From positions 1 to 64,000 of the forward strand of contig CANRZW010000001.1 in the NCBI GenBank assembly GCA_947644545.1: 64,000 nt of DNA, given 5' to 3'. The notes beneath the pieces were generated by a model, which saw nothing but the letters and a program-made list of their open reading frames with translations, made no database searches and was not told the origin of the DNA. How positions within the stretch are numbered: the stretch's first letter is position 1; the number at the start of each line of letters is the position of its first letter. This document shows positions 53,369 to 61,573 of the stretch, in pieces. The translations under genes and the position numbers were made by a program. The stretch comes from an uncultured Lachnospiraceae bacterium (GTDB lineage Bacteria; Bacillota; Clostridia; Lachnospirales; Lachnospiraceae).

Positions 53369-54397
53369 TTACCGGCAAAGACTGCCTATACGCCGCTTCA
53401 CGCCGCGCGCGATCTTGCAGACGTAGGCTTTCTTGTAGATATACTGCCCCTTAAGCTGCATCAGCCGCAGTCTGAGCCCCGCCGGTCTCCTGTTGACCGA
53501 CGCATATTTCGCCGAAGTCTTCTTATATTTGGCCAGCTCTTCCCGGCACTGCTCTGCCGTAAAGACCCTGCCTTTTCTGTCCATATAATGCCAGCCTTCA
53601 TAGATATTCTGTTCCGATGCCCAATAGCCGTCAGATACGTTATGACGCGCCCAGTATTTCGGCGCCAGCACATACTCCACAGTATCACTGGTGAATGCCG
53701 GGAAGTAAGCAAAGGACGAATTGGCTAACAGCAGATATTTCGCGTTTTTCAACACACTGTAATCCTTTGCCAGATCGAAATTATAGGCAGGAATGCCCGG
53801 AAGCAGTTTCCCCGCCTCTTTTACATCATTGGTGATGATCATGAATTCCATTGCAGGATTGATCTTCCGCATCTGCTTCATGCCCATGGTCCAGTACTTC
53901 TTTCGCAGGAAAAGTTCCGGCGATCCCATATAGTCACTGCAGCGAAGATGCAGCACACACAGATTATCCCTGCTGTACTCATGACAGTCATACTCCGGTT
54001 TCACTGCAAGCCATTTCCTGATTTCTTCCTTATGAGAGATAAAATAATCCTCCGCCTGCAGGTTCCCGTATAGCAGCGTACCGTCCTCCACCGCAAACAA
54101 TGCCCTGTCCGTATCCGTGACATAAACGCCATGGGTCAGATCGTGTTTGGAGTTGCCCGCATACAGCCTTGTATCCTTTTCCCGGAAGACCTTCTCATAA
54201 TCCTCTTTCTTTGAGAGCCTGCCCATATCCAGATCCATGAAATACAACCCGCAGTCACTGTGCATATTATTGGCAAAATGTTCCGGGTCCAATACGCTGT
54301 ACTCATACCCTTTATCCTGCGCAATACATCTGGTCGTTATATAGAAAAACAACTGGTTTCCCAGACCAAAACCTTCCTGTACCTCAATTCCTAACAT
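53369..54397 (-). CDS. Divergent GT11 fucosyltransferase-like protein
   Basis: 342 residues. VQEGFGLGNQLFFYITTRCI replaces the usual GGLGNQ start, and motif I reads HLRCSDYMG (H150-Y156) in place of HxRRGDY: the second Arg is Cys and the Gly is Ser. YLLLANSSFAYFPAFTSDT keeps the ANSSFA motif near the C-terminus. The fold is thus GT11-like, but loss of one arginine that contacts GDP in the family suggests another donor, changed kinetics or loss of activity. The stop of the ABC exporter overlaps its start by 7 nt. A basic C-terminal tail (KGQYIYKKAYVCKIARGVKR) could bind membrane lipid. Confidence 0.72.
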   Translation of the reverse strand: MLGIEVQEGFGLGNQLFFYITTRCIAQDKGYEYSVLDPEHFANNMHSDCGLYFMDLDMGRLSKKEDYEKVFREKDTRLYAGNSKHDLTHGVYVTDTDRALFAVEDGTLLYGNLQAEDYFISHKEEIRKWLAVKPEYDCHEYSRDNLCVLHLRCSDYMGSPELFLRKKYWTMGMKQMRKINPAMEFMIITNDVKEAGKLLPGIPAYNFDLAKDYSVLKNAKYLLLANSSFAYFPAFTSDTVEYVLAPKYWARHNVSDGYWASEQNIYEGWHYMDRKGRVFTAEQCREELAKYKKTSAKYASVNRRPAGLRLRLMQLKGQYIYKKAYVCKIARGVKRRIGSLCR

Positions 54398-56181
54398 GAT
54401 AATGTCGTCTCCGTAATCTTTTCCCCTTCCACCTTGTAGATCACATCACATTTAGCGATCGTATTCAGCCGATGCGCTATGATCACCATCGTCTTCCTGC
54501 CGTGGAAGCTGTTGATGGCATCCATGACAGCCTTCTCCGTATCGCTGTCAAGGGCCGAAGTCGCCTCGTCGAATACCAGAATCTCCGGATTGTGATAGAG
54601 GGCTCTGGCAATCCCCAGACGCTGCCTCTGTCCGCCGGATATTCTGACACCCCTGTCACCTATTGTCGTATCAAGTCCCTCCGGAAGTTCCTGCACAAAG
54701 TCTTTCAGCTGTGCTTCCTCCAGCACCTCCCAGATCCGCTTATCATCAATCTGATCCGCGTCGATCCCGAAGGCTATATTATCCCGGATCGATTCGTCAA
54801 TCAGATAGATGGACTGCGGGATATAACCGATCTTGCCCAGCCAGTCCGCATAATTGTCAAAGATATCCACGCCGTCACAGGTGATCGTTCCTGCCTGCAC
54901 TCTCAAAAGTCCCAGAAGAATATCAACGACCGTGGACTTGCCGGCGCCGGACGGCCCCATGATTCCCACGGACTGTCCCTTCTTTACTTCCATATGGGCG
55001 TCGGTAAAAATATTCTTATCCGTATTCGGATAGGCGTAGGTGATATGATCCAGCACGATCTTATCCTGCAGGCTCGTTCTTGCCGCCTGTCCCTGCCCAT
55101 CCGCTGTCAGCCCGGTCACGCTGCCATTGACGTCCATCTTCATGTTTGCCGTAAGATTCTCATACAGATAATCCAGGCAGGGCTGCGCATAGGCAATCTC
55201 TGACAGATATGTGTTGATCCGGTTTGTGCCCGGCATCACCCGGATCGCCGCCACCGCGAACGCCGACAGCTGCGGAATCAGCACCGTAATATTACCGCCT
55301 CTCAACATATATAACATAATGAAGAAGAGCATCGACGCCATAAAGATCGTCTCGATCAACAGCCGGGGGAGATTATTAAACACAGCATAGTTGCGCGCCA
55401 CATCCGCTCCCATCGCGCCGCTTTCATAATAATTGCGCACGAAAAATTCCTCCCTGTGCAGCACCTTAACATCTTTCAATCCATAGATGGACTGGATCCG
55501 CCACTTGGCAATCCGCGACTGGATCTGCTGATTCCTATGACCAATGGCATTCAGTCTCGGCTTTAAAATCTTCGTGATCACCAGCGTCATCCCCAGGAAA
55601 ATACAGAGAATAAAGAAGGACATCGCCGGACTCACTACCACCAGCACGATGCACAGCGAGCCTGCCACCACGATCTCCGTCACCATCTGGATCAACACCA
55701 GGATCAGTTGGAACGCATTCGGTATATCACTGTCTGTCAGGCGGAATACTGTCGGTATATCCGCTCCCAGATATTCCTCATAGGGCCTGCCCAAAAACTC
55801 CCGCATCACACGGCTGATCATACGGTTCCTGTTTCTTGTCACAAAAGTATTCTGCACATAAGTCTGGAACAGCAGATAGGCATTCTTAATGACATACACC
55901 GCGATCAGGGAACCAAGCATCAGTATGATCAGCTGTCTGCTTGTCTGGATCCCCAGCGCATCCACTACCACGCCCACCAGTTCATTCTCCATGATCGCTT
56001 CCGGATCCATAATCGCCTGTACCACCGGCAGGAGCATTGACACACCCATCGTCTCCAGCAGGCCGCCGATCAGGATCAACACTGCCAGTCCCAGGATCTG
56101 TTTCTTCTGTTTCCTGTCAAAAAGATAACTTACTTTATGCAGCATACTGACTTTCTTTTCTTCTGTTGCTTGTCTGTTCAT
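54391..56181 (-). CDS. ABC exporter, MsbA/PglK-like (third copy)
   Basis: 596 residues: six-helix membrane domain with GGLLETMGVSMLLPVVQAIM near the N-terminus, then an ATPase domain with Walker A GPSGAGKSTVVDILLG, Q-loop IGYIPQSIYLIDESI, signature ISGGQRQRLGIARAL, Walker B EILVFDEATSALDSDT and switch IAHRLN. It shares the PglK-like N-terminus with the exporters at 8683 and 25182. A linker of low-complexity residues (SVTGLTADGQGQAARTSLQD) joins the domains. Flanked by GT11 genes (7 nt overlap downstream, 110 nt gap upstream), it likely flips a fucosylated lipid-linked glycan. Confidence 0.85.
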   Translation of the reverse strand: MNRQATEEKKVSMLHKVSYLFDRKQKKQILGLAVLILIGGLLETMGVSMLLPVVQAIMDPEAIMENELVGVVVDALGIQTSRQLIILMLGSLIAVYVIKNAYLLFQTYVQNTFVTRNRNRMISRVMREFLGRPYEEYLGADIPTVFRLTDSDIPNAFQLILVLIQMVTEIVVAGSLCIVLVVVSPAMSFFILCIFLGMTLVITKILKPRLNAIGHRNQQIQSRIAKWRIQSIYGLKDVKVLHREEFFVRNYYESGAMGADVARNYAVFNNLPRLLIETIFMASMLFFIMLYMLRGGNITVLIPQLSAFAVAAIRVMPGTNRINTYLSEIAYAQPCLDYLYENLTANMKMDVNGSVTGLTADGQGQAARTSLQDKIVLDHITYAYPNTDKNIFTDAHMEVKKGQSVGIMGPSGAGKSTVVDILLGLLRVQAGTITCDGVDIFDNYADWLGKIGYIPQSIYLIDESIRDNIAFGIDADQIDDKRIWEVLEEAQLKDFVQELPEGLDTTIGDRGVRISGGQRQRLGIARALYHNPEILVFDEATSALDSDTEKAVMDAINSFHGRKTMVIIAHRLNTIAKCDVIYKVEGEKITETTLSC

Positions 56182-56291
56182 GAGCCATTGTTCCCTTCAT
56201 TTCCATTCCATTACCCGGCCCTGCGTCAGCAGGCCGCCTTAAACGGCATCCTCTTATCCGGACACCGCCTGCATGACTCCAAACACCGTCG

Positions 56292-57347
56292 TCACATCGC
56301 AGAGATCCTGCGCATATCTGTCCGGTAGATATCCTCACAATCCCAGCCGTTGAGCCATCTGTCCGGCGCCAGGACCGTCTTATGCGGATTCTTATTTAAA
56401 TAGGAGGCCCACCAGCTGAAACTGCTGTTTGCCATGATATGATGCCGGCATTTGCTCATCAGGGCAAACTCTGCATAATCACTGCTGCCGGCGCCATCCG
56501 GCCTCTCTTCCAGTTCCACAATCCGGACAGGGCACGCATCCGCGGCCCACTCGCAGGCCCATTCCTTGTCATTGGTAAACAGATAAAAGACGCACCCCGG
56601 ATGTTCTCCCGCCATCACATCCATGGCTCTTCGGTAATATGCTTCCGTACAGATGCCGCCAAACAATTCCTGATTCTGCGGCAGGAGATAGTCGCCCCGC
56701 CGGATATGCACGCTGACGGATTCCGTCGTCTCTATCTGCTCCAACCAGTAAGACAACGTCCCCGACCCTGCATTCTTCTCGGATCTGTCCGCATCTCCAT
56801 GGTTTCCCGCAGCGTCGCTGCTGCTTCCGTCTGTATCCTCAGCGCTTCTATTGGCATCTCTGCTGCTTCTGTCTGCATCCTTATCGCTTCTATTAGCATC
56901 TCTGCTGCTTCCGCAGGCATCTCGTCCCTCTGTCACGAATCTGATCAACTTATCGGTATCGAAGACTTCCCGCACCTGTCCGGACACCTGCCGGAAATAT
57001 TTCTCCGTCTGCCAGTACCCTTCCAGATAGATATCATCCCACTCCATAATCTCAGGCCGGTAGCGCTTATCCTCTTCAAAATAAGACTTCTTCTTCCTGC
57101 CGCACAGTTTCCTGCGAACCCTGGCATACAGATGCGGGGAAGAATCCAGCATCTTGCGCAGTTCTTTCTGCCCCGGTCTTTCATACGTTACGCCAAAAGG
57201 CATCAGCGCCGGATCACGCTGCCTGTCCTGCGCGAATCCCGATACGTCATCGATCTTAACCTCTTTTCCAACACTTTTTAATTGCATATACAAAGCATAC
57301 TGGAACATCTGATTGCCCAGCCCGCCGGCCAGCTGTATGATCACCAT
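56292..57347 (-). CDS. GT11 alpha-1,2-fucosyltransferase-like with 14-residue tandem-repeat insert
   Basis: 351 residues from ATG 57347. The N-terminus MVIIQLAGGLGNQMFQYALY and VSVHIRRGDYLLPQNQELFG (intact HxRRGDY) and MANSSFSWWASYLNKNPHKT complete all GT11 motifs, so this looks like an active GDP-fucose-dependent transferase. Between residues about 141 and 194 is an insert of three imperfect 14-residue repeats (about 147-188; SSRDANRSDKDADR, then SSRDANRSAEDTDG, then SSSDAAGNHGDADR), rich in Ser, Asp, Arg. Ordinary GT11 proteins are about 290-310 residues; the insert accounts for the excess. It starts 33 nt after the GT2 gene. Confidence 0.85.
   Translation of the reverse strand: MVIIQLAGGLGNQMFQYALYMQLKSVGKEVKIDDVSGFAQDRQRDPALMPFGVTYERPGQKELRKMLDSSPHLYARVRRKLCGRKKKSYFEEDKRYRPEIMEWDDIYLEGYWQTEKYFRQVSGQVREVFDTDKLIRFVTEGRDACGSSRDANRSDKDADRSSRDANRSAEDTDGSSSDAAGNHGDADRSEKNAGSGTLSYWLEQIETTESVSVHIRRGDYLLPQNQELFGGICTEAYYRRAMDVMAGEHPGCVFYLFTNDKEWACEWAADACPVRIVELEERPDGAGSSDYAEFALMSKCRHHIMANSSFSWWASYLNKNPHKTVLAPDRWLNGWDCEDIYRTDMRRISAM
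56784..56909 (-). repeat. In-frame tandem repeat, 3 x 42 nt (14 residues)
   Basis: Three imperfect 42-nt units inside the GT11 gene encode a hydrophilic Ser/Asp/Arg-rich linker before the HxRRGDY motif. The unit is a multiple of three, so gain or loss of a unit would keep the frame and change only linker length. Copies one and two share their first eight residues exactly; the third is more diverged. Confidence 0.8.
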
Positions 57348-57380
57348 GCCTGCACCCTCATTTCCTCTTCGACACAAAGG

Positions 57381-58460
57381 TCAGCCTCTGTGCAGAAGCC
57401 GCTTGATCTTCACCTTACACGGAATAACCACTCTCTCCTCGATACGGATACGGCGGCTGTATCTTGCCGGAGATCTCAGAAAAAGCTTTAACTTCTTGGC
57501 GTCGCGCGGATCAGCCTGCGGACACGCGCAGGCTGCCATATAAGATTCCCGGCCATTCCACAGGATCTGCCTGAACTTCTCCAAATACCTGTCCCGATCC
57601 GGCAGCTCCCCTTCTTCCACCTGATGATAAAAAAGCAGCAGCCTTTTACAGACAAAATAATCATGTACTTTAGCCAGATCCGCTCTCCCGATCGAACGCA
57701 GAAACGCTGTCTTCTCATCGTACGCCGGAATATGATCCGTAAACGTGCGTTCATTGATCTGCGCATTCATGATGCTGCCTTCTCTGTCTATTATATAGTT
57801 ATAGCAGGCCGTGTCAAGGTAAACACAGCATCGCACGCGGCTTAGCGCCCTGGTCGTAAACACGATATCCTCATACAGTTTTCCCGTCGGAAAAAGCAGA
57901 TCTGCCAGTATCTCTTTCTTATATAATTTGTTCCAGGCCGCATTCTGGATCGCAAATTCCTTACTCTCCCACACGTAATGCTGCAACGCCTCCTGCCCTG
58001 CAAACACGACCACTCTGTCCTGCGATTCATCCAGTGTATAAGCGCTGTGTACCTGACGGTATCGGCAGACCGCCGCATCTGCCTTCTGCTCCCTCATCGC
58101 CCCCAGCATCTTCTCATACATATCCGGATCAATCCAGTCGTCCCCGTCTATAAATCCGATATAGCTGCCGCCGGCGGCCTGCAAACCTGCATTTCTCGCA
58201 TCCGCCAGGCCGCCGTTCTTCTTATGGATCACCCGGATCCGCTTATCCTCCTCGGCCAGCCTGTCACAAATACTTCCCGTCATATCCGTCGATCCGTCAT
58301 CCACGACAAGGATCTCCAGATTCCGGTACGTCTGGGCACAGACAGAACGGACACCCTTTTCGATATAATCTGCAATATTGTAAGCTGCCACAATGACGGA
58401 AATAAGTTCCGTCTGATCCTCCTGCCCAATCTGCGGGTGGTACTGTTCCAATATTCTCAT
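57381..58460 (-). CDS. GT2 family glycosyltransferase
   Basis: 359 residues. ISVIVAAYNIADYIEKGVRS, ILVVDDGSTDMTGSICDRLA, NGGLADARNAGLQAAGGSYI and FIDGDDWIDPDMYEKML (DGDD) build the GT-A domain. NKLYKKEILADLLFPTGKLY and EDIVFTTRALSR add the EDI acid typical of CpsI/EpsJ-like transferases. The C-terminus is strongly basic (RSPARYSRRIRIEERVVIPC and on), consistent with peripheral membrane binding. It starts 8 nt after asnB and precedes GT11 by 33 nt. Sugar unknown. Confidence 0.87.
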   Translation of the reverse strand: MRILEQYHPQIGQEDQTELISVIVAAYNIADYIEKGVRSVCAQTYRNLEILVVDDGSTDMTGSICDRLAEEDKRIRVIHKKNGGLADARNAGLQAAGGSYIGFIDGDDWIDPDMYEKMLGAMREQKADAAVCRYRQVHSAYTLDESQDRVVVFAGQEALQHYVWESKEFAIQNAAWNKLYKKEILADLLFPTGKLYEDIVFTTRALSRVRCCVYLDTACYNYIIDREGSIMNAQINERTFTDHIPAYDEKTAFLRSIGRADLAKVHDYFVCKRLLLFYHQVEEGELPDRDRYLEKFRQILWNGRESYMAACACPQADPRDAKKLKLFLRSPARYSRRIRIEERVVIPCKVKIKRLLHRG

Positions 58461-58468
58461 GCTAACCT

Positions 58469-60361
58469 CTATTCTGTCCTATTCCCTCTGTTTCTAAGCC
58501 ATTCCTCAAACATCAGCAGATACCAGATCTGCACCCTCCAGATATCCTTTTCGACGTAATCCTTCCAGATCCTGCGCACCGTATCCACATGCAGAAGCCC
58601 CTGTTTCTCCAACACCGAACGTTCGAGCAGACTTTCCGCCCATTCCCTGAGCTCCGGCTCTTTCAGCCATCGCTCCAGCGGGATGGCAAACCCCCTCTTG
58701 GGCCGCTCCACCAGTTCGCGCGGCACATAGCGGTAAAGAATACGCCGCAGGATTCTCTTCGTCTCTCCCTCTTTTCTCCGATAGGAGAGCGGAAGCGTCC
58801 ACGCAAATTCCACCACGTCTCTGTCAAGCATCGGAACCCTCGTCTCCAGCGAAACCGCCATCGCCGTCCTGTCCACCTTGTTCAGAATATCGTCCGGATG
58901 ATACATGAGCAGATCCATCAACATCAGATTATGCTGCGGATCCGCAAGCAGTCCTGCCGGATACGTATCCATGATCGTCCTGCATCCCTCCGCTCTGCCA
59001 TCCTGCCTGACAAGCCGGATACCCTCACCAATCTCCGATCGCAGATACATATCTTCCATGCTGCCTGCTCCCAAAAGGCTTCCCCGGACGGCCAGAGCGC
59101 CTCCTCTTCCATGACTGACCGCCCTTAACAGTGCGGCGGACGGTTTACGGATCCCTGCCGGAACCTGTCTGATCCGGTTCCAGATCCGGTCAACAGAAGC
59201 GTACGTACGATAGCCGCAGAACAGTTCGTCCCCGCCGTCGCCGCTTAAGGATACCGTCACATGCTCTCTCGTCATCCTGCTCACAAGATAAGTCGGGATC
59301 TGCGACGAATCCGCAAAAGGTTCGCCAAACATTCCCGAAAGTTTCGGAATCACACTGCGGGCATCCTCCTCCGTAATGTAAAGCTCCGTATGTTCCGTCC
59401 CCAGATGCGCTGCGATCTGCTTCGCCACATCGGCCTCATTGTACTTCCGATCCCACATGCCGATGGTGAAGCTCCTCACCTTCTGTCTGCTCAGCGCCTG
59501 CATCAGCGAGACTACGGTGCTGCTGTCGATTCCCGCCGAGAGGAACGCTCCCACCGGCACATCCGCACACATCTGCCCCCGAATGGCTTCTTTTAACAGC
59601 AGTTCCAGTTCCTTTGACGCCTCCTCCTCGCTCCCGGTAAAAGGATGAGCCTGTCCCCGGACGGCCGCATCCATCATCGACCAGTATGTCTTTGCCCGGT
59701 AATCGGCAAACGGATACCTGATCTCCAATATCTTACCCGGTTCCAGCTTATAAATATCCTCATAAACAGAATAGGGAGCCGGAATATAACCATAGCGGAA
59801 GTATTGTTCCAGAACCTTCTTATGAATTGGATTATCAAATCCATCCAGAGACGTTATGGAATTCAGATCCGAGGCAAATACAAATCTGTTCTTTCCCACA
59901 GTTCCATAATATAGAGGCTTCTCCCCTACCCGGTCCCGTGCCAGATACAACACCCGTTCTTTTTTGTCATATACCGCAAGCGCAAACATTCCCTTTGCCA
60001 TAACAAGCGTTCTTTCCAGACCATAGGAAGCGATTGCCTCCAGAAGGACTTCCGTATCAGATGTCCCCCGAAAAGCGGCCACTCTGCGCTCCTCCTGCAG
60101 TTTCCCGCGGATCGCACGGTAATTGTAGATCTCCCCGTTATAGGCTATTACATAACGTCCGCTATGTGATTCCATCGGCTGTTCGCCCGACGGTGTCAGA
60201 TCCACGATCGCCAGGCGTCTATGTCCCATAACAACCGTTCTGTCTTCCGAAGCCCAGATGCCGGAACCATCCGGCCCTCTATGGAACATTTTCTCATTCA
60301 TACGCCTGATATTGTCCTGCCAGCCTTCTCCCCAATTACATAATCCGGCAATTCCACACAT
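58469..60361 (-). CDS. asnB: Glutamine-hydrolysing asparagine synthetase-like amidotransferase (AsnB)
   Basis: 630 residues, the normal AsnB length. The class II glutaminase domain starts with Cys2 (MCGIAGLCNWGEG) and holds HRGPDGSGIW, YNGEIYNYRAIR and FRGTSDTEVLLEAI. The ATP-dependent synthetase domain has PVGAFLSAGIDSSTVVSLM, SFTIGMWDRKYNEADVAKQI and VSLSGDGGDELFCGYRTY. It can make asparagine, but AsnB-like enzymes in O-antigen and capsule clusters are thought to amidate uronic acids. Position 8 nt ahead of a GT2 gene and the presence of a second copy at the window edge favour glycan amidation. Housekeeping asparagine synthesis is the alternative. Confidence 0.88.
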   Translation of the reverse strand: MCGIAGLCNWGEGWQDNIRRMNEKMFHRGPDGSGIWASEDRTVVMGHRRLAIVDLTPSGEQPMESHSGRYVIAYNGEIYNYRAIRGKLQEERRVAAFRGTSDTEVLLEAIASYGLERTLVMAKGMFALAVYDKKERVLYLARDRVGEKPLYYGTVGKNRFVFASDLNSITSLDGFDNPIHKKVLEQYFRYGYIPAPYSVYEDIYKLEPGKILEIRYPFADYRAKTYWSMMDAAVRGQAHPFTGSEEEASKELELLLKEAIRGQMCADVPVGAFLSAGIDSSTVVSLMQALSRQKVRSFTIGMWDRKYNEADVAKQIAAHLGTEHTELYITEEDARSVIPKLSGMFGEPFADSSQIPTYLVSRMTREHVTVSLSGDGGDELFCGYRTYASVDRIWNRIRQVPAGIRKPSAALLRAVSHGRGGALAVRGSLLGAGSMEDMYLRSEIGEGIRLVRQDGRAEGCRTIMDTYPAGLLADPQHNLMLMDLLMYHPDDILNKVDRTAMAVSLETRVPMLDRDVVEFAWTLPLSYRRKEGETKRILRRILYRYVPRELVERPKRGFAIPLERWLKEPELREWAESLLERSVLEKQGLLHVDTVRRIWKDYVEKDIWRVQIWYLLMFEEWLRNRGNRTE

Positions 60362-60390
60362 AATTTACTCCATTTCTATATCCTTTTGTC

Positions 60391-61497
60391 CTATTCCCAA
60401 TGTTCCTCTATAATCTCCGCATATTCACCGCGCTCGATTCTCCCCCGGATCGTTTCCCGCGCCTGTTCCATCTCGCGCTTCCACAGTGCATAGGCCTGAT
60501 CCCAGGAACGATATTCTTCCCTGCCGCGCCTGTCCGCGAAAGAGTAATGCTCCTGCAGGTAGTCTCGCAGGAAATCCGTACATTTCTCCGCCCCTATGGC
60601 GTTGGTATGGCTGCCATAATCCGCAAAGTCCTCCTCGAAGATAATACCGATCCCCTCATAATAATTATTCATATTCAAAAACGCATATCCGTAAGAATCC
60701 ACGATCTCTTCCATATAATTGAACATCTGCTGCTCTTCCAGAGACTCTCCGTAGGGAGACACGATGAACAGCGCTTCCTTCCCGGACTGCCTCAGAAAGT
60801 CCAGCAGGTCTTTCAGATACGCTTCCTGTTCCGGCGGAATCGCTCTCGTCTCCCCCTCAGCCCTGCCGCAGTCCGGCATCGGCTGCGGTCCCACTTCATC
60901 CTTAAAAGCATATCCCTTCAGGGGACTGGCTTTGCGGTAGGTCATATTGGCCCATTCGGATGGCAGGGCCAGCATCTTCCAGTTCGTATGGTATTTCATA
61001 ATATCCAGATAATAACTCAGGCGTCCCTCCTCGTCATCTTCTGGCACAAGCGCCTGTATTGTCTTCACCCGCTGGTATGAGTAACGCATGTTATCCGTCA
61101 CCCCGCGGGTATATGCCATGTTATCGGACAGTCCCTCATCTTCTATGGTAAACATACGCATCTCGAAGATATACAGCGACGGAGACTGGGACTTCTCCGC
61201 CTCCTCCACCAGATATTTCATGGCTGCAGGCCTCTGCATATTAGAAGAGAGCGGATACATCGCAATTCCGGTCTCCCCCCATAATTTAGGCGCTATATAA
61301 TAAGGAAAAACAGGACTCGACCCGATCATCACAATATCAAGCGTATCCTTTTTCTCCGCATAAAATCCCGAAAAGCGGTCTTTCACGTCGCCGTTCGTTC
61401 TCACCATATAAGACACCAGCACCAACAACAGCACAAAAATGCCGATAAAACCGACGATCTGCACGGCTGTTCCTATTTTCTTCATGTTCTCTCTCAT
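60391..61497 (-). CDS. Orphan SGNH/DltD-like membrane-anchored protein
   Basis: 368 residues. One N-terminal anchor helix (about 10-32) precedes an extracytoplasmic domain with LDIVMIGSSPVFPYYIAP (GSS, 59-61) and a C-terminal DYGSHTNAIGAEKCTDFL, matching block-I Ser and Asp-x-x-His positions of SGNH-fold proteins. YIFEMRMFTIEDEGLSDNMA resembles DltD-type middle regions. No MBOAT gene lies within 30 kb of it in this window, unlike the SGNH genes at 2078 and 17501. The partner may be beyond the right edge or elsewhere. It lies 76 nt behind a GT4 gene and 29 nt ahead of asnB. Confidence 0.65.
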   Translation of the reverse strand: MRENMKKIGTAVQIVGFIGIFVLLLVLVSYMVRTNGDVKDRFSGFYAEKKDTLDIVMIGSSPVFPYYIAPKLWGETGIAMYPLSSNMQRPAAMKYLVEEAEKSQSPSLYIFEMRMFTIEDEGLSDNMAYTRGVTDNMRYSYQRVKTIQALVPEDDEEGRLSYYLDIMKYHTNWKMLALPSEWANMTYRKASPLKGYAFKDEVGPQPMPDCGRAEGETRAIPPEQEAYLKDLLDFLRQSGKEALFIVSPYGESLEEQQMFNYMEEIVDSYGYAFLNMNNYYEGIGIIFEEDFADYGSHTNAIGAEKCTDFLRDYLQEHYSFADRRGREEYRSWDQAYALWKREMEQARETIRGRIERGEYAEIIEEHWE

Positions 61498-61573
61498 CTT
61501 CTTCCTTTTACCATTTTCTTACCTTTACGCAATCGCTGCTCTACGACAGCCGGTTCTTCTGACGACACGCCTC

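Noticed and set aside
56784-56909. Repeats considered as a CRISPR array
   Set aside because: The units are adjacent, imperfect, in frame and coding; there are no spacers or cas genes.
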